Below the pieces are notes generated by a model. The model worked only from the letters and a program-made list of their open reading frames with translations. It ran no database searches and was not told where the DNA came from. Below are positions 45,750-56,041 of a stretch of 64,000 nucleotides of DNA, one piece after another. Position 1 is the first letter of the stretch; the number at the start of each line of letters is the position of its first letter. The stretch lies in contig CM019063.1 of assembly GCA_009667805.1 (NCBI GenBank), positions 58,760,881-58,824,880 of the forward strand, read 5' to 3'. Origin of the DNA: Leptobrachium leishanense (lineage: Eukaryota > Chordata > Amphibia > Anura > Megophryidae). A program made the translations under genes and the position numbers.

Positions 45750-45876
45750 ATGCTATGTGTGCGGAGGGACTGGATCGCCGCCGCGTCCTTTTTTATTCAA
45801 TGTTTTTGCGTTCTGGCTTCCTGCCACGGTATAAAACTTCAGCGGGGCAATTTTCACTCTCCAGAAAAGAGACAAG
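45750..45876 (+). CDS. Candidate first coding exon with putative signal peptide
   Basis: ATG at 45750 opens a 42-codon stretch with an N-terminal basic segment (MLCVRRDW), a hydrophobic core (IAAASFFIQCFCVLAS) and a small-residue/Cys-His-Gly boundary that could be a signal-peptidase site near residues 26-29, then a basic hydrophilic tail IKLQRGNFHSPEKRQ. It is followed by CAAG/GTCAGT, a good splice-donor match, giving a phase-1 exon end; reading through would hit TGA at once. No repeat family covers it. I cannot name the protein and no second exon is recognisable within the window. It may be chance: 42 codons are few, and no conservation test is possible here. Confidence 0.35.
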
Positions 45877-46195
45877 GTCAGTGATTCTGTGCTCCTGCGT
45901 CGCCTACTTTTAAAGAATTTTTGTTTTGTTCGTGTACTGAAAGTGTTCTAGAACATAAGTCTGCGAACTTGCAAGGGAGGGAAGTGTTTTACCTTTTGGT
46001 AACAAAGTCGATTGACATTTTACTATCTGTTGAGTACACTGTTACAGTTACAAGTGTTTATAAAGCGCCAACAAATTCCTTAGCGCTGTACACTGTGCCC
46101 AGGAATCTCTCTTAATTATAATATGTTCACAAAATGTTATTTGACTTGCATGTGATGTTCTGGTCGGGATATTCTGGATGTAGAACAAATATATA
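45877..46195. other. Downstream unique sequence with an L2-tail fragment
   Basis: TTATAAAGCGCCAACAAATTCC at 46058-46080 plus TAGCGCTGTACA looks like a reverse-oriented L2 3'-tail remnant. The rest is unassigned. Confidence 0.4.
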
Positions 46196-46917
46196 GGGCT
46201 CTATTAAATTCTTTCCGCAAAAACACTGGCGCAACACGTTAATTTGTGCGCGCAGCGTTAAACGTTAACGCGCGTAAATTAACGCTTGTATTAAAATCTG
46301 AGCGCATTTTGTCATCCGTCAAAAAATAACACGCGTAAAAAAGATGCGCAAAAACGTGCGCGCATTAACACTGCGCGCAGAAATGTGGACTGTATTTTTC
46401 ACGCGATTCAGCCAATCAGAATTAAGAACCACAATTGTTTCCCATTCAGTTTTTGCACCTGTCAAAGTCAATCTGTGTATATATGCTGCAGCAATAATAA
46501 AAACACACACAACTTCTCCATTTTATTGTTTGGGTATTTGTAGAATGTGTAACTATACTTTGCTGTAATTTTTTTTCGGGCTGGTGTATTTGGGTTCGCC
46601 CAGGATGTTCAGATTTTCCATTAACACCAGCTTTTAAAAGATGTTAAAATTATGCGTGCAAACGCTGTATGTTAAAATTTGCGCATAGATTGCAATACCA
46701 TCCGCGTGCCAGCGCACAAACGCATTTGCGCTCACATTGTTAAGTATAGGACGCGCAACGTACATTACGCTCGCAAAGGGTTCACGCAGGTTCGCCCGCA
46801 TAACACACATTTTTTTGCGGACATTGTAATACAACGTTCTGCGCAAAGGGTTTTCCCCTCGCGTTAATGCATTTTTGCGCACGCGTTAACGTTTGCGCGA
46901 AGACTGTAATAGGGCCC
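46196..46917. mobile_element. CpG-rich TIR element, GGGCC family, copy 4
   Basis: Ends GGGCTCTATTAAATTCTTTC and GAAGACTGTAATAGGGCCC with ATA on both flanks. Shares CAGCCAATCAGAATTAAGAA with copies 1 and 3 (reverse orientation). Confidence 0.85.
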
Positions 46918-47335
46918 ATATTGTATAGAATACAATTGCAAAGATTTACAAAATGCTCATGGAATTAATATTCTCATTTATGTATCGCCAACAGTTTCTG
47001 CAGTGCTTTACAATAAGAACGGGCACTGACGTGCGCATCCTATTGCATTGTGGTGTGCACCCATAGAACATTTATTAACTGAAAAACGATGTTTAGAAGA
47101 ATTTGCACAAAATGCACATTTTTTTCATTAGATATAAGAAGCCTGTAGTCAGAGACACAGTCAGTTTTTTGTGCTATTCACCACGAACCAGATAAGGGAC
47201 ATATAAACGGTCAATGTAAAAGAGGGCCTCTTCACCCAATATTAGGGTGTGCCTGGGCACACCTTGCACACCCTGTGCACACTAATGAGAATGGGGGATT
47301 AAATTGCAAACTTGGGAACCAGAGGAGTGCAGTGC
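46918..47335. other. Unassigned sequence
   Basis: Apart from a GCCAACAGTTTCTGCAGTGC L2-tail-like word near 46987, nothing is recognised. Confidence 0.35.
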
Positions 47336-47341
47336 AATCTA

Positions 47342-47543
47342 CCAGCTGGGTGTAGTAGAGGTAACATCACTGCTCTACAACAGTGGAGACACAGGTTCGA
47401 TCCCGGTAAGAGCACCTCTCCAGTAAGTGTCCTTTGGCAAGACACCTAACGGTACATACTCGACACCCAGGACATACTTGAAAACGAGAGAAATCTCAAT
47501 GTATCCTTCCTGGTAAAATACTTTCTCAACAACAACAACAAAA
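47342..47543 (+). mobile_element. tRNA-headed V-domain SINE with an L2-like LINE tail
   Basis: Pol III boxes: A-like TGTAGTAGAGG (47351-47361) and B GGTTCGATCCC (47394-47404). The central segment GTCCTTTGGCAAGACACCTA (about 47429-47448) matches the conserved core typical of V-SINEs. The 3' part (47466-47524) is identical over 59 nt to the LINE tail at 29413-29471 (minus). A possible AATCTA duplication lies at 47336-47341 and 47544-47549. Confidence 0.85.
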
Positions 47544-47549
47544 AATCTA

Positions 47550-48060
47550 GAGGTGGAGGAGTTACCTGTTACCATCTTAATAGTGGTCAGGATTTCTAAT
47601 ACTAGCTTTAGAATCAGAAATGGTGACGGACATGGTATAAGTTATGAAAACTATGACTATGTAGGAAGGAGGGATGGCAGGTAGAGAGACTGACGGGCAT
47701 AAATATACCAATGGACGGATAGACAGATAAAAAAAGCAGAATTTTGCTGTCAAAAATCATAGTGGAATCTAAGTAATACTTTGTTTTCTTTGTCGAAAGC
47801 TGTAAATCTCTTTGCTTTATAGTAGGGCTTTCTGCACAACGGAATGCACCATATAATCTGCAGATGAGAATATAGGGTCACTGTAATGGTCTGTGTGAAA
47901 ACGTGACATTGAGTGCCCTGCATGTAAGTAGCAAGAAAATAGCAGCCGGCGTTCAAGTAATTTATTACACTAATACCACATCAAAGGGTATACTTAATGC
48001 AAAGTGTGTGTAACGTGGACACGGAGAGATAAACACGCCTCGGGCGTTTAAATGTAACTA
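47550..48060. other. Unique sequence
   Basis: No repeats or genes recognised. It is bounded on the right by the pyrimidine tract. Confidence 0.3.
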
Positions 48061-50375
48061 CTAACCATTCTGTGATTCCTGCCTGCTTTTCCTAGAGTCT
48101 CTCATTCTTGCTCTACCTTTTCTTCTTGGCACGGTCTCTCTGTCACTTGTCATTCCTGTCTTTTCTATCTCATTGCTTCAGTATGTGATGATATCCCCGA
48201 TGCCTCTCTGTCACGCACTCTCTTTCTCACCTTCAGATTTTAGTCCTTTATATTGCTAAAAGTATTCTCCTGTGTTTTTTAATTCTCTCTCACTTCCATT
48301 CTTTTACTTTATCTCTCATTCCCTCCTTCTCTATTTCTCATTTTCTTAGTTTTTCCCTGTCAATATTTCATATATGTTGACAGTATATAGATATACACAA
48401 AATTAATTATATATTATTATAGTTTTTTTTTATCTATGTCTCAGATTTTCTCTACTCTTTCTGTTTCTCTTTTAACCTCACTCTTTCTCTCCTCCTCTCA
48501 GTCCTGCATTTTTCACTATCACCTTTCTCCACTTCTCCCCCTCTCTCTGTTTCCTACTGTTTCCTCTTCCCCCTCCATCCCTCTGTTTCCTCCACTCTAT
48601 CCTTCTTCTGCTCTGTTTCCTCTTTCTCCCCTTCTGTTTTGTTCCCCTTTTCTCCTTTCTATATCTCACTGTTTCATTTTCCCGCACTCCTGCTCTATGT
48701 TTCTTCTTTCTCTCCCTCTCTCACTTTCTTTTCTCTTTCTTCCCTCTCTTGCTCCATCTCCTGCTTCTCCCCTCTCTCTTTTAACACTTTCTCCTACTCA
48801 CGCTCTCTCTTCCTTTTCTTATTCTGTTTCCTCTTTCTCTTCTCTCTCCCTATCTCCTTGCTCTCCCACGCTCTGCTTCCTCTCTCACACTCTTTCCTCT
48901 TTCTCCCTCTTCTTCCCTCTGTAACCACTCTTTACACTTTATACCCAACCTATTCCTCTCTCTTACTCTTTCTACTCTCCCTCGCCTCTCATTCTCTCTG
49001 TTCTACATACAGGGTTATTCAGAGAGAGGTGAAAACCAGGAGAATGGCTGGAGAATGGAAAATTCTAGGTCAAAATAGCCAAACCAGAAAAATTCTCACA
49101 TTCATCTCCCTTTCCAAAACACCTATTTTGACCTAGAATTTTCCATTCTCCAGTCATTCTCCTGCTTTTCTTTTCACCTCTCTCTGAATAACCCTGATAG
49201 ACTCCATTTCAATATTTCCGCTATCTCCCCTCTCTGTTGCCTCGTTACCTCATATACCTGTGTCTCCCCTCTCTCCCTCCGTCTCTCTTCCCTTTCTGTC
49301 CTTCTCCTGCTCTGTTACCTTTTTCTCCCCATCTATCCCTCTCCTGTTATTTTTCCTCTTTTTTCCCCATCTCTCATACTCTCCTTATTTATGTCTTCTG
49401 TTTCTCCTGTCTCTGTCCTCTTTCTGTTTCTTCTTCATCCCTCTGTTTGTTACCTGTTTCTTCCCTTTATTCCTTGCTGTTTCCTTTTTTTCTTCTTTTT
49501 CCTTTTCGTCTCTTCCGTTTCTACTTTCTTCTTTCTTCTCCTGTTTCCGTTCTTCTCTCTTTCTCTCCCTCTCCTTTTCTCCCCTACCTTTCTCCACCCT
49601 CTGTTTCTTCTTTCTCTTGTTTCCTTTTTCTCCCACTCCCTTTCTCTCTCTCTCCTCGCTCTAGGTTTCCTCTTCTGCCCCCTCTCTCCCTCTACTGTTA
49701 TTTTTCCTCTTTTTCCCCTCTCTGTTCCCTCTCTCATACTCTCCTTATTTATGTCTTCTGTTTCTCCCCTCTCTCCTCTTTATTTCCTCTTTATCCCTCT
49801 GTTTGTTACCTGTTTCTTCCTTCTCTTCCACTCGCTGTTTCTCCTCTCTTTCTCGCTCCTCTTTTTCTACTTTCTTCTCCTGTTTTTCTCCTCTCTCTTT
49901 CATTTTTCTCCCCTATCTTTCTCCCCTTTGTTTCTTCTTTCTCTCCTTCTCTTGTTTGCTTTTTCTCCCACTCCCTTTCTCTCTCCCGCTCTGTTTCCTC
50001 TTTTGCCCCTTCTCTCTCCCCCTGTTATTTTTACTCTTTTTCCCCCTCTGTTCCCTCTCTCATACTCTCCTTATGTCTTCTGTTTCTCCTCTCTGTATTC
50101 TTTCTGTTTCCTCTTTATCCCTCTGTTTGTTACCTGTTTCTTCCCTCTCTTCCACTCACTGTTTCCTCTCTCTCGTCCTTTTTTGTTTTCCTCTCCTCCG
50201 TTTCTACTTCTCCTTTCTCCTTTTTCCTCTCTCTCTCCTTTCACTCCCCTTACCTTTCTCTCCGCTCTTCTTTCTCTTCTCTTGTTTCTTTTTTCTCCCA
50301 CTCCCTTTCTCTCTCCCCGCTCTGTTTCCTTTTTCACTCTCCCTCTCTCCCCCTCTCTCCCTTTCTCCCATTGAA
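48061..50375 (+). repeat. 2.3-kb polypyrimidine (C/T) tract, interrupted by a MITE
   Basis: The plus strand is overwhelmingly C and T (CTCTCCCTCTGTTTCCTC-like words). Within 49430-50370, blocks such as CTCTGTTTGTTACCTGTTTC and TCATACTCTCCTTATTTATG recur several times, so it is a degenerate large-period tandem array. The open frames (up to 406 codons of Ser/Leu/Phe/Pro) are compositional. The MITE at 49010-49196 interrupts it. Confidence 0.93.
49010..49196. mobile_element. 187-bp palindromic MITE with CAGGGTTATTC ends
   Basis: CAGGGTTATTCAGAGAGAGG to CCTCTCTCTGAATAACCCTG with ATA on both sides. It is highly similar to 31564-31743 and inserted in the polypyrimidine tract. Confidence 0.92.
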
Positions 50376-51020
50376 ACATGACATGTGTCTAGCTGTGTTT
50401 AGAGGATATACAATGTGCACAGCTGTTTATGAACCAACTGCAAGTTTTTGGCAGTAAACGGATGTTAATGGGGCAATCTGGATCAGGTTTCATTATCATT
50501 TTTTTTTTGCCACTAGTAAATAATACAAGGTCTCGGCACACTATGCGGTTTATGAAGACGTTTAAAGATTTGAGCAGCGAAAGGACATATTTCTTGAAGA
50601 GTAAATAACATGACCATGATAATTTCACAACAACGTATTTTTCGTACCAAGAATTATAAAACGAGCTCTGATTTCCCGTAATAAAATCAGCAACCATGTA
50701 TCCGGAGTCAGGGAACCCTCCTGGTGCGGCGGAACCAGTGCCACTGACGTCACGGCACTTTGGCATCAAAACATGGTTTGAGTTATAATGAAATACGAAG
50801 GGAAATTTAAAGGCCTTTCTATAATTGCGAAAATAAAAAAGACATAACATTTTATTCTCATGTTTCCTGGAGAAAATGAGTGTAATTATGATACAGTTAT
50901 GGTTAGTGTGTCTGTGTAAAATAATTACCAGTCAGCTGTCTGAGCTAAAAATTAAAATTCAGAGGATTATCATTTATGAACTATAGAAAATTTATGAACA
51001 TGGGCATTTTCCCCATTAGC
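50376..51020. other. Unique sequence; candidate conserved non-coding element
   Basis: No repeat landmarks. It includes a CRE-like TGACGTCA (about 50737-50744) in ACTGACGTCACGGCAC, and AT-rich segments CCATGATAATTTCACAAC and GTGTAATTATGATACAGTTA. A 153-codon minus-strand frame has no recognised motif. Confidence 0.3.
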
Positions 51021-51025
51021 TCATT

Positions 51026-51800
51026 GTACCCTTTCGCTACTGAGGCTTTTCCCGCCTCTGTGCTGAGCTCATTTTTACCGGTTTCGCTCATCATGTTTAA
51101 ACGTGTTTTTGAAGTCATATTTTATTATATGACCCAGACATATTATATATCGTTCTTTCCAGCAGACTCAGCATATTCATAATATGTCATTATTATATGT
51201 ATTCGTCGTGTCCTGGCTGAATATTATAACAAGAAATGCAATCAAATTTGAATTTTCAATAATTTACAACGTGTAAAGTGTTTTTTTTTCACATTTTAAC
51301 ATGCAAGCATTTACGGTTATATTTTGTATGAGTTGCGCTTGTTAAAAAAATTAGAAATGGGGTGTCGTTACATTTTTTTGGGGGGAGACGTACGTGATTT
51401 TTAACAAACGCACCCCATACAAAAAACGTTAGTGCAGCATCAATATCGCATTATAATTTAAATGGGAACAATATTGCTGCATTAACAAAACAAAACAAAA
51501 TTTTTTTTTTTATTATTATTATTATTTATTTTCATTTTTTTTTTCTTAACTTGTAACCTAGTCATGTTTGGTATCGTTGGAAAGACCATGCTTTGGAACC
51601 CCATATCTACCATTGGTGGCAGCTAGGGGTTAACTCTAAAACTGACGTCATCGCGCTATGCACGATGACGCCAGTCATCAGGGGGAGATCCCGGAAGCTT
51701 GGCCAACATCCAAGATGTCGGCCAGCTCCGGGAGAGGATCTCGATCTGGCGCTTTTTGGCGCCAAATTGGGATCCGGCCCCCAAGGGGTTAAAGCCAGCC
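51026..51800 (+). mobile_element. TTAA-type (piggyBac-like) remnant
   Basis: CCCTTTCGCTACTGAGGCTT, TGCTGAGCTCATTTTTACCG, CTCATCATGTTTAAACG and CTAGTCATGTTTGGTATCG occur in the same order as at 19650-19830. The right part is GC-rich and ends CCCCCAAGGGGTTAA. Confidence 0.6.
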
Positions 51801-52933
51801 ACCGTTTGGAAGGGCAGGCCGTGCCCTTCCAAATGGTGCCTGACATTCACCGCTGCACCGCACGGAAGGGGCACTTGTGTAGCATAGGAAAGGCAAATTG
51901 AGTGCCGCTATGGGACTTCCGCACTTTACGTATACAAGTTCTGTAGCGCCTGTGCAGAAAAATCGATCGGAGCTGCGTGAACGCACAGATCCGATCCATC
52001 GGCTGCCTCTCTGACACAATTCGCTGCAGCGGGTGGTCTGAGAGAGGTTGACGTCGGCGCACTGTCTACGTGCTGAACTGATGTCACTAGTGATCGATCT
52101 GTTGACCAGCAGCCGGGAAATTCAAATTACCATTAACTAATGTAACCTAAAGTTGTTTACATACTTTATTTGCTGGAAAACAATGTATAAACTGCTCTCC
52201 CAGCCTTATAGGAGGTATATTGTGTTTTCCTCATAATTTGGTCCTTCACCAGTGCCTGGAGGCTCTATGCAGTATCTTTGCTGATGTGCAACTGGACCCA
52301 TCTGGTCAGACATCTTGGATGACCTGGAATCTGTCTTAGAAACTCACCAAAACGTTATAATCATTGTCCTGCGTGTTTCTTTCACCACTACTTTAACCTA
52401 CCTTGGCATTTATCTTCTTGTGTTTTTTTCTTGTTCAATGGGTGTCCCCATAAGCATCACTGTAGTCAACGCTTCCTTTTCCACTACCATCATGTGCAGT
52501 TGGTTAACCAGTAGTATCTATTAGTCTGATTCCAGGAATATGAAAGGCACTCCCGGTGTAGTGTACATAGATCTTTATTGGGATGGGAATAAAATCAAGG
52601 CGATTGTTTGACCCTTAAGATCTTAATAATGCCTTCTGGCCAGAAAAGTCACCTCGATTTTTATCTCCATTCCAAAAAAGATCCATATACACTACACCAG
52701 AAGTGCGTCTCCTCTTGCAGGAGTTTGTGTTTGGGGCATAGCAGCAACCAGTGTGAGAACACCGGTGTGTGGCTGGTGTGCAAGGAAGAGGCTCTCGTAG
52801 CTTGACCCTTATCACATGTTCTCTATATATTCGTCTGTCTGGGTATTGAAGTCCTATGGGAACACAGCCCTTTTATTCTCCAGTATCGTTTGCAGTACCT
52901 TCCATCTGGACACAGTCAGATTAAGCCCATATC
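51801..52933. other. Unassigned sequence
   Basis: No supported gene. The sequence around 52560-52700 forms a short inverted pair (TAGATCTTTATTGGGATGGG opposite CCATTCCAAAAAAGATCCAT) suggesting another small foldback. Confidence 0.35.
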
Positions 52934-52935
52934 TA

Positions 52936-53862
52936 CAGTCAGGTCCAGAAATATTGGGACACCGACACAATTCTAACATCACCTAACAAAGCCTTCACAG
53001 TTCTGGAACAAGATCCTATGGACAGATGAGACCAAGATCAACTTGTACCAGAGTGATGGGAATAGAAGAGTATGGAGAAGGAAAGGAACTGCTCATGATC
53101 CTAAGCATACCACCTCATCAGTGAAGCATGGTGGTGGTAGTGTCAAGGCGTGGGCATGTATGGCTGCCAATAGAACTGGTTCTCTTGTATTTATTGATGA
53201 TGTGACTGCTGACAAAAGCAGCAGGATGAATTCTGAAGTGTTTCGGGCAATATTATCTGCTCACATTCAGCCAAATGCTGCAGAACTCATTGGACGGCGC
53301 TTCACAGTGCAGATGGACAATGACCCAAAGCATACTGCAAAAGCAACCAAAGAGTTTTTGAAGGGACAGAAGTGGAATGTTATGCAATGGCCAAGTCAAT
53401 CACCTGACCTGAATCCCATTGAGCATGGATTTCACTTGCTGAAGACAAAACTGAAGGGAAAATGCCCCAAGAACAAGCAGGAACTGAAGGCAGTTGCAGT
53501 AGAGGCCTGGCACAGCGTCACCAGGGATGAAACCCAGCGTCTGGTGATGTCTGTGTGTTCCAGACTTAAGGCTGTGATTGACTGCAAAGGATTTGCAACC
53601 AAGTATTAAGAAGGGAAAGTTTGATTTATGATTATTATTCTGTCCCATTACCTTTGGTCCCTTAACAAGTGGGAGGCACATCTGCAAACTGCTGTAAGTC
53701 TTACACCGTTCACCTGAGTTGGATGTACATACCCTCAAATTAAAGCTGACAGTCTGCAGTTAAAGCACATTGTGTTTGTTTCATTCCAACTCCATTGTGG
53801 TGGTGTATAGAGCCAAAGATGTTAGAATTGTGTCGATGTCCCAATATTTCTGGACCTGACTG
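52936..53862 (+). mobile_element. Tc1-like element with both TIRs, internally deleted (927 bp)
   Basis: TA at 52934-52935 and 53863-53864. 45-bp TIRs starting CAGTCAGGTCCAGAAATATT differ at one position. The left TIR runs within a few bases into the catalytic domain, so the N-terminal DNA-binding region was removed by one internal deletion. Confidence 0.95.
52980..53609 (+). pseudogene. Tc1 DD34E transposase, catalytic domain only
   Basis: The open reading extends upstream from 53043 in frame and includes ILWTDETK (first D, about 53019-53042). The second D is in QMDNDPKHT and the glutamate in PDLNPIEHG, with 34 residues between, so the triad is complete. The glycine-rich HGGGSVKAW segment is present. 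It ends with the family C-terminus at FATKY. There is no ATG at the front and both HTH motifs are deleted, so TIR binding is lost. Confidence 0.9.
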
Positions 53863-53864
53863 TA

Positions 53865-54600
53865 TGTAAACAAGTCTGGCAATATGGATGGGCCTCATTG
53901 CATGCTGTCCCAGATACCATCTTGTTTAAAGCTGTTTAAATACTGTAATTGAAACATATAAGTAACAGGCTTTATCTTGGTTGACCCACATTCACACACA
54001 AAGGGGGAATAGTCAGGCTGGGGAAGTTGGAAAAAGAGACGTGGGTCAAAAGTTTTGAAAACACCTGACAGCTGGGCATTCAGTCGGGGGTTGCACCTCA
54101 ATGGTATCCCTAGCCTCCAGGCTCTGTCTAATGTGCTCTCCATTCATTCTTCAATGTGTTTCCAAGTGTTTGGGAAGGAATGAGTTTACTTTTGCATGTG
54201 GTGGACTTGACTCCTTCTTCTACCCTTGTGGAGCTTCATTGATGATCAAATTAGCTTTTCATTTCAGGTAGAGTTACAGCTGAACAGTCTGGACATACAT
54301 GACTAATTGCGTGACTCAATATTGCCCAATGGCCAAAACTAAGACCTTTTTCGGCCATTTTTCTGTTCAGGAGTTTTATATTTGGATATTCTCGCATTTC
54401 AATTCCCGTTAAGAATTTGGATCAAATCCGCTCTTGCAGCTATACTTCTTAATTTGTATTGGGCAAATACTCCACAGTATAGGACAGGGGTTAGGATAAT
54501 TTAGGGCAAGACGTAGATGTGCAAGGCATGAGGTAGAGAGGGCCCTGCTCCATGCCAATCTTACGTTCTAAAGGTGAATGTAATTCAAGCATATATAGGT
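53865..54600. other. Unassigned sequence
   Basis: No repeat end or gene recognised up to about 54480. From 54500, AGAGGGCCCTGCTCCATGCC resembles a dispersed LINE-derived word also at about 34286. Confidence 0.35.
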
Positions 54601-54608
54601 TGAGCTAC

Positions 54609-54754
54609 CGAATTTCTGAATTGTTCACCTCAATGATGCTACCAATGAGTCTTGCGGCAGCCAATCCATGGGACTTGCTGCCAGGAAACAAGAGCAGCAA
54701 GACTCATCGGCAGCATCATTGAGGTAAACAATTCTGAAATTCGGAAGCATCTGA
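54609..54754. repeat. 146-bp foldback
   Basis: CCGAATTTCTGAATTGTTCA / CCTCAATGATGCTACC at the left mirrors GGTAAACAATTCTGAAATTCGG at the right, with CAAGACTCATCGGCAGC opposite. It is probably a MITE; the target duplication is not obvious. Confidence 0.75.
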
Positions 54755-54941
54755 TTTCGTAGTCCCAAACTAGTTAAAACGTATAATTAACTATAAATTA
54801 GGGCTGTGCAATATTGACAAAATAATCATATTGCGATTTCTTGAATGAATATTGCGATTGCGATTTTATTTGCGATTTAGCCAATTGTTTTTGCTTTTTC
54901 AAACATGCTACATACATTCTAAATGTATTCAGTATTCAGCA

Positions 54942-55340
54942 CATGGATACTGCCCCAGCTCATGGATATACTGCCCCAGCTCATGGATATACTGCCCCAG
55001 CACATGGAAATACTGCCCCAGCACATGGAAATACTGCCCCAGCACATGGAATTACTGCCCCAGCACATGGAATTACTACCCAAGCACATGGAAATACTGC
55101 CCAAGCACATGGAAATACTGCCCCAGCACATGGAAATACTGCCCCAGCACATGGAATTACTGCCCCAGCACATGGAATTACTGCCCCGGCACATGGAAAT
55201 ACTGCCCCGGCACATGGAAATACTGCCCCAGCACATGGAAATACTGCCCCAGCACATGGAAATACTGCCCCAGCAAATGGATATACTGCCCCAGCACATG
55301 GATATACTGCCCCAGCACATGGATATACTGCCCCAGCTCA
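54942..55340 (+). repeat. 21-bp minisatellite, CATGGAAATACTGCCCCAGC
   Basis: About 19 units of CATGGAAATACTGCCCCAGC plus A or T, with ATATA, AATTA and CCAAG variants. It is related to the array at 10276-10795. All frames stay open because 21 is divisible by three. Confidence 0.96.
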
Positions 55341-55359
55341 CCTCTGTGCGCCACGTGTT

Positions 55360-55503
55360 CGGCTCCCTGTTAACTTCCGGCGGCATGGAGCTTGGGCGCT
55401 CGCCTGGGGGAACCATGTGACGAGCCGCTAGAACGCGGCTCGTCACGTGGTTCCCCCTGCGAGCGCCCAAAGCACCATGCCGCCGGAAGTTAACAGGGAG
55501 CCG
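55360..55503. repeat. GC-rich hairpin, 68-bp arms
   Basis: Arms 55360-55427 and 55436-55503 (CGGCTCCCTGTTAACTTCCG opposite its complement) enclose an 8-nt loop. The core 55379-55421 matches 38 of 43 nt of 10868-10910. Confidence 0.95.
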
Positions 55504-55624
55504 AAAATTGCAGCCTTATGCGATTTAGAAATTGCAGGGTCGGAAATCGCGATTCGATTGCGATTGCAATTAATTGCACAGCCCTACTATAAATCATTGC
55601 TTCGTGCTGCTAGGATAATGATAC

Positions 55625-55970
55625 TGTGTAGACATGTGCGTTTTGTTTAGTTCCGAATCAAAATTCGGACGAAATTTACCCGATTCGTATTCTGGAAGCA
55701 CTTCCGAAATACGAATCGGATCCGTCCGAAACGAAATATAACGAATTGATTCTGTTTTTCGGAATTAATATGTTGTTTTTCGTGGTGTACTCTGAAATTG
55801 TCCAGCAATTTCATACAAAAAATCCTGAAAAATGCCTGAAAAAATAAAGAGACTTTTTGCTGTGATAAAAATAAACAGTTTAATAAATACTTAATACAAA
55901 CAGGGATTTTTTTTACATTGAAACCTATAGGATTCACCTGATTAAACCTGTCGAACAAACCACCGAAAAT
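55625..55970 (+). mobile_element. hAT-like half-element with AT-rich module
   Basis: GTAGACATGTGCGTTTTGTT followed by CGATTCGTATTCTGGAAGCA resembles the TAGRGATGTGCG ends. The AT-rich module (about 55850-55945, ending CATTGAAACCTATAGGATTC) follows. No right end. Confidence 0.5.
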
Positions 55971-55972
55971 CA

Positions 55973-56041
55973 GGTTAGAAATTAGGGTTAGACATTAGGG
56001 TTAGAAATCCTGACCCTAATTTCTAACCCTAGCATCTAACC
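55973..56041. repeat. Head-to-head telomere-like palindrome
   Basis: AAATTAGGGTTAGACATTAG then CCTGACCCTAATTTCTAACCCT: TTAGGG-type words face CCCTAA-type words across a short centre. The right edge overlaps the target duplication of the hAT at 56042. Confidence 0.7.

Larger units (their letters stand above)
54799..55586. mobile_element. hAT non-autonomous element with minisatellite and hairpin (788 bp)
   Basis: A perfect 8-bp duplication CTATAAAT lies at 54791-54798 and 55587-55594. Ends TAGGGCTGTGCAATATTG and TTAATTGCACAGCCCTA. Subterminal GCGATTGCGATT words lie on both sides. The interior is a 21-bp minisatellite (54942-55340) and a hairpin (55360-55503). No transposase. Confidence 0.95.

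Noticed and set aside
45832..45838. TATA-like GTATAAAAC as a promoter
   Set aside because: It lies inside the candidate coding exon, downstream of the ATG; probably coincidental.
47351..47404. A tRNA gene
   Set aside because: A and B boxes are present but no cloverleaf or acceptor stem is evident, and the 3' part is a LINE tail, so it is a SINE.
49237..50457. 406-codon open frame
   Set aside because: Pure C/T composition gives Ser/Leu/Phe/Pro codons without stops; no domain and several equally long overlapping frames.
54841..55470. 196- and 183-codon frames on opposite strands
   Set aside because: The 21-bp unit is divisible by three, so every frame lacking a stop remains open on both strands.
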